A stretch of DNA of 64,000 nt from DASQGA01 sp963762085 (GCA_963762085.1 CAVXJD010000005.1:62001-126000), one strand, 5' to 3'. Shown: positions 51,818 through 60,896, numbered from the stretch's first letter. Program-made: numbers and translations. The notes: generated from the sequence alone by a model not told the origin.

Positions 51818-54800
51818 ATGGCGGTCACAATCGGAGAACGGCGGATCGTCTCGGTCCTGATCGGGGATCTCGTCGGCTCGACCCAGATCGCCGAGCAGCT
51901 CGGGCCCGAGCGCTCGAAGTTCCTCGTCGACGAAGTGATGCGGATCATGGCGGAGCAGATCCGCCGGTTCGGCGGCACCGTCGCCCAGCTACGCGGGGAT
52001 GAGATCTACGCCATCTTCGGGGCTCCGGTTGCACACGAGGACGACTCGGAGCGCGCCGTCCTCGCAGCCCTGGCCATCCAGCGCGCTCTCGCCCGCTACG
52101 CGGACGAGGTCGAGGCCGCCTACGGCGTCCGGCTCGCCGCCCGGATCGGGATCAACACCGGCCCCGTGGTCGTGAGCCCTGCCGAAGACGGCGACGGGAG
52201 CGACCCTTGGAACGCGCTCGGGGACACCGTGAACGTCGCGGCGCGACTCCAGACCCTGGCCCCGAGCGGCGGGATCGTGGTCGGGATGCAGACGAAGCGC
52301 CAGGTCGAGGGGTGCTTCGAGCTCGAGGAGCTCGGCGACCAGGAGCTGGCCGGGAAGAGCGCCCCGGTCCCGACGTTCAAGGTGACGGGCGTCCGGGATC
52401 AGGAATCGCTCGTGCTGCAGCGCCCGCTCGTGGGGCGAGACTTCGAGCTGACGGTGCTCGAGCGGACGATGGACGGTCTCATCGACGGGCGCGGCGTGAT
52501 CATCTCGATCATGGGTGAGCCCGGGATCGGCAAGACGCGGCTTGTCGCGGAGGTCCGGAGCCTCTATCGCGCCCAGATCAACTTCATCGAGGGTCGCGGT
52601 GTCTCCTACGGCGAGAATTTTGCCTACTGGCCGATCCGGGATCTCGTGCGCGAGTGGCTCGGGGTCGGAGCCTCGACCCCGGAGGCGCGGGTGCGGCTGG
52701 AGCTGAAGGCCCAGCTCGCCGAGCTCTTCGACGATGCGGAGGAGGTCTACCCGTTCTTTGCAAGCCTGATCGGCCTCACACTCGAGCCGGAGGCCGCCGA
52801 GCGGATCCGAGAGCTGAACCGGGAGGGCGTCCAGCATCAAACGTTCGAGGCTTTTTCCGAGCTGCTCTGCCGCCTCGCGGCCGAGCGCCCGCTCTGTCTC
52901 GTCCTGGAGGACCTCCACTGGGCCGACGAGGCGACGATCGAGCTGCTCGAAGCCATCCTTCCCGTCACTGAGGAAGCGGCGGTAGGGCTCTTCCTCCTGT
53001 ACCGGACCGAGCGCGAGCATGGCTCCTGGCACCTCGGTGAGCGCGCCCGCCAGCTCTACCCGCACCGCTACCGCGAGATCGAGCTCCGGCCGCTCCCCTC
53101 GGACGCGAGCCGGACCCTCGTCGGGGACGCGGCCGAAGGGGTCGTGCCGGAGGAGGTCGCCGAGATCCTCGCCGAGCGTGCCGGCGGCAACCCCTTCTTC
53201 CTCGAGGAGGCGTTCCGGGACCTCGTGGAGCGCGGCGCGCTCAAGCGCCAGAACGGCGGCTGGGAGCTCGGCGTGAGCCCGGACGAGCTCGCGATCCCCG
53301 CTCTCGTGCAGGGAGCGCTGCAGGCCCGGCTCGACCGGCTCGATCCGAAGGCGCGCGAGATCCTTTCCCTGGCGGCCGTCATCGGCCGCACGTTCGGCAT
53401 GCCTCTCCTGGAGCGAATCGTCCCCCGCGACGAGCTCCTCCCCGCCCTCTCGGAGCTCCAGCGGCTCGATCTGATCGTCGAGAAGCGTCGGCGCCCCAAC
53501 CCCGAGTACCGCTTCCGGCACGGCCTCCTCCAGGAGGTCGCATACGCGAACTTGCTCGAGTCGACGCGCCGCAAGCTCCACAAGCGCGTTGGCGAGGCGC
53601 TCGAGGAGATCTACCGGGAGTCCCCCGAGGAGGTCTTCGCTCTGCTCGCCCGGCACTTCGCCGAGGCAAACGAACCGGAGAAGGCGGTCGAGTACCTGCT
53701 GAAAGCGGGCGATGCAGCGCGCGCCCTCTACGCGGATCAGGAGGCGCTCGAGCATTACCGCAGGGCGCGCGATTTCCTCGTCCGGATCGGCGACGAGCGC
53801 CGGGCCCGGGACACGCTCTTCAAGATGGCCCTCGCTCAGCATCTCGCCTTCAACTTCGAGGAGGCGGAGGAGCTCTACGACGAGGCGTTCTGCTGCCGGG
53901 TCGAGGATCCGCCCCAGGTCGAGCCGACGGAGAGCATCTCGACGGCCGTCACGAAACCGGACGCGTTCGTGCCGGGCGACGTCTACAGCTCGGACGGTGC
54001 GTACTTCACGGAGCACCTCTTTCGGGGTCTCCTCATGATCGACGGCGACCTGAACGTGGTGCCGGCGATGGCGGACAACTTCCGGGTGTCGAGCGACGGG
54101 TTGACCTACCTCTTCCGCCTACGCGAGGGGTGCCGGTGGAGTGACGGCGAACCGCTCACGGCCGAGGACTTCGCCTTCGCCTGGCAGAGCATGCGCGAGG
54201 AGCGGACGCGGACGGCGTTCATGATGGAGGACGTCGAGTTCGCAGCTGCGCTCGACGAGCGCACACTCGAGGTGCGCCTGCGGGAGCCGCGCAACTTCTT
54301 CCCTTACATCCTCGCCTCCGCGTGGTCGTTCCCCTGGCCGAAGCACAAGTGCCAGGAACTCGGGGAGGATTGGCGGAAGCCCGAGAACCTCGTCGGGAAC
54401 GGGCCGTTCATGCTCTCGGAGTTCGACGACGACCACGCGCTGCTCGTGGCGAATCCGCACTGGGTCGAGCCCAGAGGCAACGTCCGCGATCTTCATTTCG
54501 ACTTCAAGACGAAGTCACAGGACGTTTCCAAGCTCTGGAGAGAAGGTCACTACGACCTGCTGCCCGTCTACGACGAGGGTGTCCTCGACGCTCCTCAGAC
54601 CGTGGCCGAGATCGTCCCGGAGCTGTGGCTCAACTACCTCGGTTTTCGCGCCGATTCAGCTCCGTTCTCGAATCTCCACCTCCGAAAAGCGTTTGCCCAC
54701 GCTGTCGATCGGGAGGCGCTCCTCGCCGGCACGAACAGCATCAACCGTCCGGCGGTCAGGGGCGGCGCCATCCCTCCGGCGATGCCGGGGCACTCGCACC

Positions 54801-55372
54801 GGGTCGCGCTCGAGTACGACCTGGACCGCGCGCGCGAGCTCCTGTCCGAGGCGGGCTACCCCGAGGGCCGAGGTCTGCCCCCGATCGAAGTCCTGGTCCC
54901 GAGCTGGTTCCAGTTCGGCGACGCCCTCGCGGAGCAATGGGCCGCGATCGGGGCGAAGGTCACGGTGACGTCTCAGACGGGTTTGCCAGACCCGTGCGCG
55001 GTCGGAACCGCCCATGCCTGGGTTGCCGGCTGGTCAGCCGATTATCCGGACCCCGACGGGGTTTTTCGCGGGTTCTTCCAGACCGGCTGGCCCTTCTACA
55101 ACGACGACGAGATCCTGGAGAAGCTCGAACAGGCGCGGTCCCTCGGGAACCAGGACGAGCGCATGCGCCTCTATCACGAGATCGACCGAATCTGGGTGGC
55201 CGAGCGGGCGGGGATCGTTCCGCTCGCCTATGGCAGGACGATGCTCCTCCGGCGGCCCTGGGTGCATTCCGTCTGGGTGAATCCCCTCCAGCGCGCGCAC
55301 CTGGACAAGGCTGTCGTCAAGCGCGCCGAAAGCACTTCAACTCCTAGCGTTCAGCTCCCAGACCAGACGTAG
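51818..55372 (+). CDS. Class III nucleotidyl cyclase / STAND ATPase / oligopeptide-binding protein fusion
   Basis: A 1184-residue soluble protein with four parts. (1) Residues 10-185: class III cyclase with metal Asp17 (IGDLVGST) and Asp61 (RGDEIYAIFG), and Asp136, Asn139 and Arg143 (GDTVNVAAR). (2) About 205-520: STAND ATPase, Walker A GEPGIGKT (233-240), Walker B LVLEDLHWAD (about 359-370). (3) About 520-695: winged-helix and TPR-like helices. (4) About 700-1165: complete family 5 solute-binding domain of OppA type, with DGLTYLFRLREGCRWSDGEP and SADYPDPDGV. There is no signal peptide and no membrane helix, so the binding domain should be cytoplasmic. I infer an intracellular peptide sensor that controls cyclase or ATPase output. 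The second Asp sits in GDE rather than the usual GDG. Its end overlaps coaX by 36 bp, convergently. Confidence 0.85.
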   Translation: MAVTIGERRIVSVLIGDLVGSTQIAEQLGPERSKFLVDEVMRIMAEQIRRFGGTVAQLRGDEIYAIFGAPVAHEDDSERAVLAALAIQRALARYADEVEAAYGVRLAARIGINTGPVVVSPAEDGDGSDPWNALGDTVNVAARLQTLAPSGGIVVGMQTKRQVEGCFELEELGDQELAGKSAPVPTFKVTGVRDQESLVLQRPLVGRDFELTVLERTMDGLIDGRGVIISIMGEPGIGKTRLVAEVRSLYRAQINFIEGRGVSYGENFAYWPIRDLVREWLGVGASTPEARVRLELKAQLAELFDDAEEVYPFFASLIGLTLEPEAAERIRELNREGVQHQTFEAFSELLCRLAAERPLCLVLEDLHWADEATIELLEAILPVTEEAAVGLFLLYRTEREHGSWHLGERARQLYPHRYREIELRPLPSDASRTLVGDAAEGVVPEEVAEILAERAGGNPFFLEEAFRDLVERGALKRQNGGWELGVSPDELAIPALVQGALQARLDRLDPKAREILSLAAVIGRTFGMPLLERIVPRDELLPALSELQRLDLIVEKRRRPNPEYRFRHGLLQEVAYANLLESTRRKLHKRVGEALEEIYRESPEEVFALLARHFAEANEPEKAVEYLLKAGDAARALYADQEALEHYRRARDFLVRIGDERRARDTLFKMALAQHLAFNFEEAEELYDEAFCCRVEDPPQVEPTESISTAVTKPDAFVPGDVYSSDGAYFTEHLFRGLLMIDGDLNVVPAMADNFRVSSDGLTYLFRLREGCRWSDGEPLTAEDFAFAWQSMREERTRTAFMMEDVEFAAALDERTLEVRLREPRNFFPYILASAWSFPWPKHKCQELGEDWRKPENLVGNGPFMLSEFDDDHALLVANPHWVEPRGNVRDLHFDFKTKSQDVSKLWREGHYDLLPVYDEGVLDAPQTVAEIVPELWLNYLGFRADSAPFSNLHLRKAFAHAVDREALLAGTNSINRPAVRGGAIPPAMPGHSHRVALEYDLDRARELLSEAGYPEGRGLPPIEVLVPSWFQFGDALAEQWAAIGAKVTVTSQTGLPDPCAVGTAHAWVAGWSADYPDPDGVFRGFFQTGWPFYNDDEILEKLEQARSLGNQDERMRLYHEIDRIWVAERAGIVPLAYGRTMLLRRPWVHSVWVNPLQRAHLDKAVVKRAESTSTPSVQLPDQT

Positions 55373-56107
55373 GCCCTCGAGCGTCAGGAGAGGCTCGACG
55401 TCCTGGATCGTCTGCGAATGTGGCGCGATGAGCCCGGCGAGCCCGCCGGTCGCGACGACGTGTGCGTCCTCCCCGAGCTCGCTCCGCATCCGGCCGACGA
55501 TTCCGTCCACCTGACCCGCGAACCCATAGACCACTCCAGCCTGGAGCGCCTGGGTGGTTGTCTTTCCAATCGCCTGGGCGGGGGCGACGAAGTCGACCTT
55601 GGTCAGCCGCGCGGCTCGGGCGAAGAGCGCGTCCATCGAGACCTCTACACCGGGTGCCAGGACACCTCCGACGTACTCACCCGAGGCGGAGACGGCATCG
55701 AAGTTCGTTGAGGTCCCGAAGTCGACGACGATGCACGGGGTGCCGTAGCGCTCGCGCGCCGCAACGGCGTTTACGATCCGGTCGGGGCCCACCTCGCGAG
55801 GATCGTCGTAGAGGATGGGGATGCCGGTCTTGACGCCCGGGCCGACGACGAGGAGTGGCGCCTCGACGTAGCGCTCGCAGAGCTCGGCATACGAACGGAT
55901 GAGGGACGGCACCGTCGACGAGACACAGACGCCGGCCACATCTTCGAAGCCGAGATCGCGTAGCTCGAGGAGCCGAGCGAGCAGGACGGCGAGCTCGTCC
56001 GCAGTCCGGTCGGCCTCGGTCGCCACCCGCCAGTGCTCCGCGAGGGACTCGCCGTCGTAGAGCCCGAGCACGGTCTGGGTGTTGCCGACGTCGACGGCGA
56101 GCAGCAT
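55337..56107 (-). CDS. coaX: Type III pantothenate kinase
   Basis: A 256-residue ASKHA-fold kinase that starts coenzyme A synthesis. Family motifs are LLAVDVGNTQTVLGLY (phosphate 1), GPDRIVNAVAA, the catalytic Asp in VVDFGTSTNFDAV, and VVATGGLAGLIAPH. The TGG-containing GGVLAPGVEVSMDAL segment is also present. In Bacillus it follows ftsH; here it is farther along the array, after folK and DUF2469. Its 3' end overlaps the cyclase fusion gene. Confidence 0.93.
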   Translation of the reverse strand: MLLAVDVGNTQTVLGLYDGESLAEHWRVATEADRTADELAVLLARLLELRDLGFEDVAGVCVSSTVPSLIRSYAELCERYVEAPLLVVGPGVKTGIPILYDDPREVGPDRIVNAVAARERYGTPCIVVDFGTSTNFDAVSASGEYVGGVLAPGVEVSMDALFARAARLTKVDFVAPAQAIGKTTTQALQAGVVYGFAGQVDGIVGRMRSELGEDAHVVATGGLAGLIAPHSQTIQDVEPLLTLEGLRLVWELNARS

Positions 56108-56129
56108 GGTCAGCGGCTCACGGGCCGGC

Positions 56130-56151
56130 GGGGCACGCCGATGCCCCTACG
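56130..56151. repeat. Solitary REP-like hairpin at the end of the DUF2469 gene
   Basis: GGGGCA-CGCCGA-TGCCCC followed by TACG. It has the same stem and CCCCTAC edge as the copies around the transposase relic near 45 kb. The TAG stop of the adjacent gene lies in it. Confidence 0.5.
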
Positions 56152-56515
56152 ATGCGTCGTCGTCGCCCGCGAGGGGCTCGCCGAGCTTCTCGGCGAGCGT
56201 CTCGGGTGTGAGCGGGGGCGACTCGCCCTCCGCACGGAGCTCCTCGATCGTCACGTCGCTCGAGGTGTAGACCTCGGCGCGCGGGATGATCCGGCTGGGG
56301 CGGTTCTTGTCCCAGACCCAGACGTCGTCCATCCGCAGATGGAAGAACGGATAGCTCGTCTGGGGCAGAACCTTCAGATCGAGGTGGTTGCAGAGGTACG
56401 TCGAGTCCTGCGTGACCACGCAGTACCGGAAGAGGCCGAAGACCGCCGTGTACTCCCGCTTCAGGCGGAGCTCGAGATCCGCCTCGTATTCGTCCAGCTC
56501 GTCGAGGTGGGACAT
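56147..56515 (-). CDS. DUF2469-family protein
   Basis: A 122-residue acidic protein matching the actinobacterial DUF2469 pattern: YEADLELRLKREYTAVFG near the start, then MDDVWVWDKNRPSRIIP and SSDVTIEELR. Homologues are usually 105-110 residues and lie near rnhB and tRNA-processing genes in mycobacteria (known). Function unknown. The C-terminal 25 residues (PLTPETLAEKLGEP and an Asp-rich end) are an extension. It is upstream of coaX by 39 bases, probably in the same operon. Confidence 0.75.
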   Translation of the reverse strand: MSHLDELDEYEADLELRLKREYTAVFGLFRYCVVTQDSTYLCNHLDLKVLPQTSYPFFHLRMDDVWVWDKNRPSRIIPRAEVYTSSDVTIEELRAEGESPPLTPETLAEKLGEPLAGDDDAS

Positions 56516-56579
56516 GCTCTGATTCTAGCTTTCGCCTAGAGGGTTGATGTGAAATTCGGCCGCTGCCGGACCAAGCTGG

Positions 56580-56615
56580 GCACCGCGGGCGCTCGCGGTG
56601 CGTAGCAGCGCTACG
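56580..56615. repeat. Double hairpin in the DUF2469-folK gap
   Basis: GCACCGCG-GGCGCT-CGCGGTGC (56580-56601) is directly followed by CGTAGC-AGC-GCTACG (56601-56615). The second has the same TAGCAGCGCTA core as the hairpin in the 37.2-kb element. It could be a terminator for folK or part of a repeat family. Confidence 0.45.
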
Positions 56616-56675
56616 TGCCGTGAGCGGACGTGCTGATCCAGCGCCGCCTGGGCGTCATCCGGCCCGGCGGAACTT

Positions 56676-57137
56676 TCAGATCAAGCCTCCGAGTAGGTCG
56701 ATGACTTTTCGCCCGTCCGGCAACGTCAACGACGGATCCAGCTCCGCGAGGGGCTCGAGCACGAACCGCCGCTCTCCCAGGCGTGGGTGCGGAACGGAGA
56801 GCCCGGGCTCCTCGATTGTGGCGTCTCCGTAGAGCAGAAGGTCGAGGTCGACCGTGCGCGGGCCGAAGCGCGGCCCGTCCCGGTGCCGGCCGAGCGCGCG
56901 TTCGACGCCGAGAAGCCGATCGAGCAGGGCACGTGCCGGCAGCTCGGTTTCGACGACGGCGACCCCGTTCAAGAAGCGGGGCTGGTCGAGGTAGCCGACG
57001 GGCTCGGTGTCGCGAAAGGCCGACACCCCGGTCACTTCAACGCCTGCTCCCGCGGCGAGGAGCTCGAGCGCGCGCACAAGCGTCGCCTCCCGGTCGCCGA
57101 GGTTGCTGCCCAGCCCGACATAGGCGCGAGTGGTCAC
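56676..57137 (-). CDS. folK: 6-hydroxymethyl-7,8-dihydropterin pyrophosphokinase
   Basis: A 153-residue folate enzyme. AYVGLGSNLGDRE and the FGPRTVDLDLLLYGD signature (metal Asp pair and ATP site) are intact, with SVPHPRLGERRFVLEPL after them. It activates the pterin for FolP. It belongs to a folP-folB-folK set, as in Bacillus, but a metalloprotease gene on the other strand is lodged between folB and folK. Confidence 0.94.
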   Translation of the reverse strand: MTTRAYVGLGSNLGDREATLVRALELLAAGAGVEVTGVSAFRDTEPVGYLDQPRFLNGVAVVETELPARALLDRLLGVERALGRHRDGPRFGPRTVDLDLLLYGDATIEEPGLSVPHPRLGERRFVLEPLAELDPSLTLPDGRKVIDLLGGLI

Positions 57138-57208
57138 GAGCCGAAGTCTGGACGAAACGGGGTTCCTCCACTTAGATGGGAGCAGAGGGAGAGCCCTGGG
57201 GAGGGTTG

Positions 57209-58765
57209 ATGGGGATCACTGCGCGGGGCCGGCGGCTGCGTCGGCTCGGAAATCTGTGTGCACTCGGCGTTCTCGTGGGAGCGGCGGCAGCTGCGCCTGC
57301 GCCCGCAGCCGTGGCGCCCATCGATGCGCTCGATCGGGCGCTCGCGGTCCTGGCACCGGAGCACGCAAGCCGCTCTATGCCTGGAACGGCCGGCGCCGGC
57401 AAGCACGAGCTGACCCTGACTTTGCGCGACCTCAGAGCAGGTCTCGCCGGCCTGACGCCTGCGCGCCGCTCGGTCGCAGCGCGGCTGCTCGCACGGCCGA
57501 CGGGGAGGGTGGTGGATGAGTGGGGCCCGGCCTACACGGTGCCCGAGGCTCTCCTGTGCGACGCGAACGTCTGCATTCATTGGGTCGAGTCCACCGCCGA
57601 CGCACCGCCGGGCGCGGATGGAGACCCTGGCACCGTCCCGGAGTGGGCGCGAACCACCCTGGAGGTGTTCCAGCAGGTTTGGGCGACGGAGGTCGACGCC
57701 ATGGGCTACCGCGCCCCCAAGAACGATTCACTCTCACCGGAGAACGGCGGCGACGGCCGCCTCGATATCTACCTCGCGGACGTGGGCGACACCGTCTACG
57801 GCTATTGCGCGAGCGACGACCCCGATGTCCGGCGCTCCTCCGCCTCGGCCTACTGCGTGGTGGACGACGACTTCGCCCGCGCTCAGTTCCCCGGCCCGAC
57901 GAGCGGGCTCGCCGCCCTCGAGGTGACCGCAGCGCATGAGTTCTTCCACGCCGTGCAGTTCTCGTACGACTACCTCGAGGACACCTGGCTCATGGAAGGC
58001 ACGGCTGCGTGGATCGAGGACGAGGTGTTCGACGAAGTGAACGACAACCGCCAGTTTCTGAACGCGAGCCCGCTCTCGCGCTCGACGACCCCGCTCGACG
58101 TCAGCTTCGCGCCGTACCACTACGGCGCGTGGATCTTCTGGCGTTACCTGTCCGAGACATTCGACCCGAGCCTGGTGCGCGAGGTGTGGGAGCAGGCCGA
58201 CGCTGCAAGGAGCGGAGGCGGCCTCTACTCGCTCGCCGCCACCCGGGCAGCTGTATCGGCCCGAGGGCTCTCCTTCGGCGCCGTCTTCGGGGGATTCACC
58301 GCCGCGAACCGGATGCCCGCCAGAGGTTACGAGGAGGGGTCTGTTTACCCCCTCGCGCCCGTCACGCGTACCTGGGCGCTTCGAGCCCCCGGAGCGTCCT
58401 CCGGGTGGCGCTCTCATTCGCTCGAGCACCTGACGAGCCGCTCGTTCGGGTTCCGGACCGCCGCAGCGTCGTCGGGCCGGTTGAGACTCGAGTTGCTCCT
58501 CCCGCCGCGGGCAACTGGCTCCCAGGCGCGCCTAATCGTCTTCCGCAAGAATGGCGCGGTGTCGGTGCGCGCGCTTTCGGCCGGCCTCGGCGGGAAGGCG
58601 ACCGTGCGAGTAAGGGTGCGAGGTGCCGCGAGATTCGAGCTGATCCTGGTGAACGCGAGCACGCGCATCGTCAAGTGCGGCCTCTTCTCGACCCCGTTCT
58701 CTTGCAGCGGCAAGCCGCTCGACGACCGGAGGCAGTACAGCTTCCGCGCGACGCTGATCAGCTAG
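57209..58765 (+). CDS. Secreted zincin metalloprotease (HExxH)
   Basis: A 518-residue protein with a Sec signal peptide (about 1-35; RRLRRLG then an alanine-rich core). The catalytic motif is TAAHEFFHAVQF at about 241-252 and is followed by the EGTAAWIEDEVFDE segment that supplies a third ligand. The prodomain-like region 40-110 is Ala/Arg-rich. The C-terminal 120 residues form a beta-rich module with a disulphide-capable Cys pair. It resembles the MXAN_6640-type putative metalloproteases. A GGGGAGGG ribosome site precedes ATG 57209. It converges on folB with a 4-bp overlap. Confidence 0.78.
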   Translation: MGITARGRRLRRLGNLCALGVLVGAAAAAPAPAAVAPIDALDRALAVLAPEHASRSMPGTAGAGKHELTLTLRDLRAGLAGLTPARRSVAARLLARPTGRVVDEWGPAYTVPEALLCDANVCIHWVESTADAPPGADGDPGTVPEWARTTLEVFQQVWATEVDAMGYRAPKNDSLSPENGGDGRLDIYLADVGDTVYGYCASDDPDVRRSSASAYCVVDDDFARAQFPGPTSGLAALEVTAAHEFFHAVQFSYDYLEDTWLMEGTAAWIEDEVFDEVNDNRQFLNASPLSRSTTPLDVSFAPYHYGAWIFWRYLSETFDPSLVREVWEQADAARSGGGLYSLAATRAAVSARGLSFGAVFGGFTAANRMPARGYEEGSVYPLAPVTRTWALRAPGASSGWRSHSLEHLTSRSFGFRTAAASSGRLRLELLLPPRATGSQARLIVFRKNGAVSVRALSAGLGGKATVRVRVRGAARFELILVNASTRIVKCGLFSTPFSCSGKPLDDRRQYSFRATLIS

Positions 58766-59136
58766 ATACGGCGGGGCCTTCCGGTCCGGTCTGCGACCGC
58801 GGCCGTGTATTCGACCGATGCGTCCAGCCTGACCTCGGGCTTGCGGACACGGACGCGCGCTCTGGAGATCGGAAATCGCTCGAGCAGTGAATCGGCGACG
58901 CTCGCGGCGAGCGCCTCGATCAGGTTGAAGTTCTTCCCCTCCGAGATCGTACGGACGCACTCGACCACCTCCGTGTAGTCGACCGTGTCCTGGAGCTTGT
59001 CGCTGCGGACGCCCGCGTCGTGAGCCACGAGCTCGATGTCGAAGAGGAAGCGCTGGCCCTTTTGCTTCTCTTCTGCGAGCGCACCGTGAAAGCCCCTGAG
59101 CTCGAGTCCCTCGATCTGAATGATGATCTCACTCAT
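58762..59136 (-). CDS. folB: Dihydroneopterin aldolase
   Basis: A 124-residue enzyme of folate synthesis. The family patterns are IEGLELRGFHGALAEEKQKGQ, DTVDYTEVVECV and the catalytic-region NLIEALAASVADSLLERFP. ATG 59136 is chosen; the frame extends upstream but with no homology. It supplies 6-hydroxymethyl-dihydropterin to FolK. The 177-base gap to folP holds only a GC-rich inverted repeat. Confidence 0.93.
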   Translation of the reverse strand: MSEIIIQIEGLELRGFHGALAEEKQKGQRFLFDIELVAHDAGVRSDKLQDTVDYTEVVECVRTISEGKNFNLIEALAASVADSLLERFPISRARVRVRKPEVRLDASVEYTAAVADRTGRPRRI

Positions 59137-59313
59137 TCGCGCGCCCCTCGCCGGCGGCGGCTCCCACCGGGCGGAGCCCGGCTCCGCCGCCGCCTGACAC
59201 CGCTGGCGGCACGGGGCTCTCCGGGCCCGTATTACGAATACTGTGCCCTGCGGCCCCGCACCCCCAGCGGCGCCCGAGGAACGCGCGTGGGGTTGGGGTT
59301 GGCACAAGGGGTC

Positions 59314-60129
59314 TCATGCGATCACAGTCCGGGCGGCGGCCAGGGCCTCGACGTTCTCTCGAACGTCGTGCACCCGGAAGAGAGACGCCCCACGCTCGTA
59401 GGCGAGGACGTTGATCGCGACTCCGGCCGCGACCGGGCCGGTCACGGCCTCGCGGTCGCCCAGAATCCGCCCCAGAAAACGCTTCCGCGAAGCGCCGACG
59501 AGTACCGGCCTGCCGATCGCGACGAGCTCGTCCATCCGTACGAGGAGCTCGAGATTGTGCTCCACGGTCTTCCCGAACCCGATGCCGGGGTCGAGGCAGA
59601 TCCGCTCCTCGGGAATTCCTGCTGAAACAGCGGCTGCGAGCCGCTCCTCGAGGAACGACGCCACCTCGGCGACGACATCGTCGTAGCGCGGGGCGTCTTG
59701 CATCGTCCGTGGTTCGCCGAGCATGTGCATCAGGCAGAGGTAGGCACCTGCGTCCGCGACGACTCCGGCGAGCTCCGGGTCGGCCCGAAGTGCCGTCACA
59801 TCGTTGACGAGCATCGCGCCCAGCGCGAGCGCGCGACGGGCCACCTCCGCCTTCGAGGTGTCGATCGAGACCGGGAGGCCTGCGAGGCCCTCCAGAACGG
59901 GCTCCACCCGGCGTAGCTCCTCGTTCGCCGACACGCCTTCGGAGCCGGGCCGAGTGGACTCCCCGCCCACGTCGACCAGCGCCGCGCCTTCGGCGAGCAG
60001 GAGCTTGGCCTGCGCGATGGCATGCCCTGGGTCCAGAAAGTCGCCGCCGTCCGAGAAGCTGTCCGGCGTCACATTGACGACGCCGACCACCGAGGGCCGT
60101 GGAAAGGCTTCCTCGAGGGGCGGGCTCAC
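59314..60129 (-). CDS. folP: Dihydropteroate synthase
   Basis: A 271-residue TIM-barrel enzyme joining pterin pyrophosphate and p-aminobenzoate; target of sulphonamides. VVGVVNVTPDSFSDGG, DVGGESTRPGS, VSIDTSKAEVA, DPGIGFGKT and LVGASRKRFLG are all present. GTG 60129 is the start. It is divergent from the PHP phosphatase gene 23 bases away. Confidence 0.95.
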   Translation of the reverse strand: MSPPLEEAFPRPSVVGVVNVTPDSFSDGGDFLDPGHAIAQAKLLLAEGAALVDVGGESTRPGSEGVSANEELRRVEPVLEGLAGLPVSIDTSKAEVARRALALGAMLVNDVTALRADPELAGVVADAGAYLCLMHMLGEPRTMQDAPRYDDVVAEVASFLEERLAAAVSAGIPEERICLDPGIGFGKTVEHNLELLVRMDELVAIGRPVLVGASRKRFLGRILGDREAVTGPVAAGVAINVLAYERGASLFRVHDVRENVEALAAARTVIA

Positions 60130-60152
60130 AGCGCGAGCCTATCCTAGAGGCC

Positions 60153-60896
60153 ATGATCGACCTCCATTCGCACATCCTCCCCGGACTGGACGACGGGGCC
60201 GGCACGCTCGCGGACAGCCGTGAGCTTGCTCGTGCGGCCCTAGAGGACGGCGTGCGGTCGATTGCAGCCACCCCGCATGTCCGCTCGGACTACCCCACGA
60301 GCGTCGAAGCAATGGAAGCAGGCGTTGCCAGCGTGCGGCGAGATCTCGACGAGCACGGCATCGAGATCGAGGTGCTGCACGGCGGCGAGATCGCCCTCGA
60401 CCGCCTCGGAGGTCTCTCCCGCGAGGAGCTGGAGCGGTTCACGATCGGGCAGACCGGCCGCTACCTGCTCGTGGAGTTTCCCTATTCGGGCTGGCCACTC
60501 GACCTCGAGCAGCGGCTCTTCGAGCTCCGCCTGGCCGGGCTCGAGTCCCTGCTCGCCCATCCGGAGCGAAACCGCGAGGTCCAGGCTGATCCGGCCCGGA
60601 TCGAGCCGTTGGTCGCGGCGGGGACGCTGGTGCAGCTGACCGCAGCGTCGCTCGACGGCCGCATCGGTCGCTCCTCGCAGGCTGCAGCCGAGAGCCTGCT
60701 CTCCCACGGGCTCGCCCACGTGATTGCCAGCGACGCGCACACGCCTGAAGTACGCGAGGTCGGCATGGCCGCCGCAGCGGCATCCTTAAAGGACAAGGGC
60801 CTGGCGCACTGGCTCGTTGAGGATGCACCAGCCGCGATAGCGGCCGGCGACCCAGTACCGGCGCGGCCAAAGCGCAAACGAAGGTTCGGACTCTAA
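60153..60896 (+). CDS. PHP-family tyrosine-protein phosphatase (CpsB/YwqE type)
   Basis: A 247-residue PHP hydrolase. The metal ligands appear in MIDLHSHILPGLDDG, AATPHVRSD, GGEIALD, LLAHPERN and IASDAHT. This set matches CpsB-type phosphatases that remove phosphate from tyrosine kinases controlling exopolysaccharide export in Gram-positive bacteria (known). No matching kinase or polysaccharide gene is adjacent. ATG 60153 is used; it lies on the opposite strand to the array. The C-terminus is basic (KRKRRFGL). Confidence 0.85.
   Translation: MIDLHSHILPGLDDGAGTLADSRELARAALEDGVRSIAATPHVRSDYPTSVEAMEAGVASVRRDLDEHGIEIEVLHGGEIALDRLGGLSREELERFTIGQTGRYLLVEFPYSGWPLDLEQRLFELRLAGLESLLAHPERNREVQADPARIEPLVAAGTLVQLTAASLDGRIGRSSQAAAESLLSHGLAHVIASDAHTPEVREVGMAAAAASLKDKGLAHWLVEDAPAAIAAGDPVPARPKRKRRFGL

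Noticed and set aside
52000..54016. Long open frame on the minus strand opposite the cyclase fusion (about 675 codons)
   Set aside because: It is an antisense shadow of high-GC codon use, Arg/Glu/Leu-rich without any recognisable domain.
51818..55372. Splitting the 1184-codon frame into a cyclase gene and a separate peptide-binding lipoprotein gene
   Set aside because: There is no stop, no internal signal peptide and no lipobox before the binding domain; the joining region is continuous coding sequence.
59137..59313. Possible small gene or RNA between folB and folP
   Set aside because: Only a GC-rich inverted repeat is visible; no ribosome site, promoter or coding pattern.
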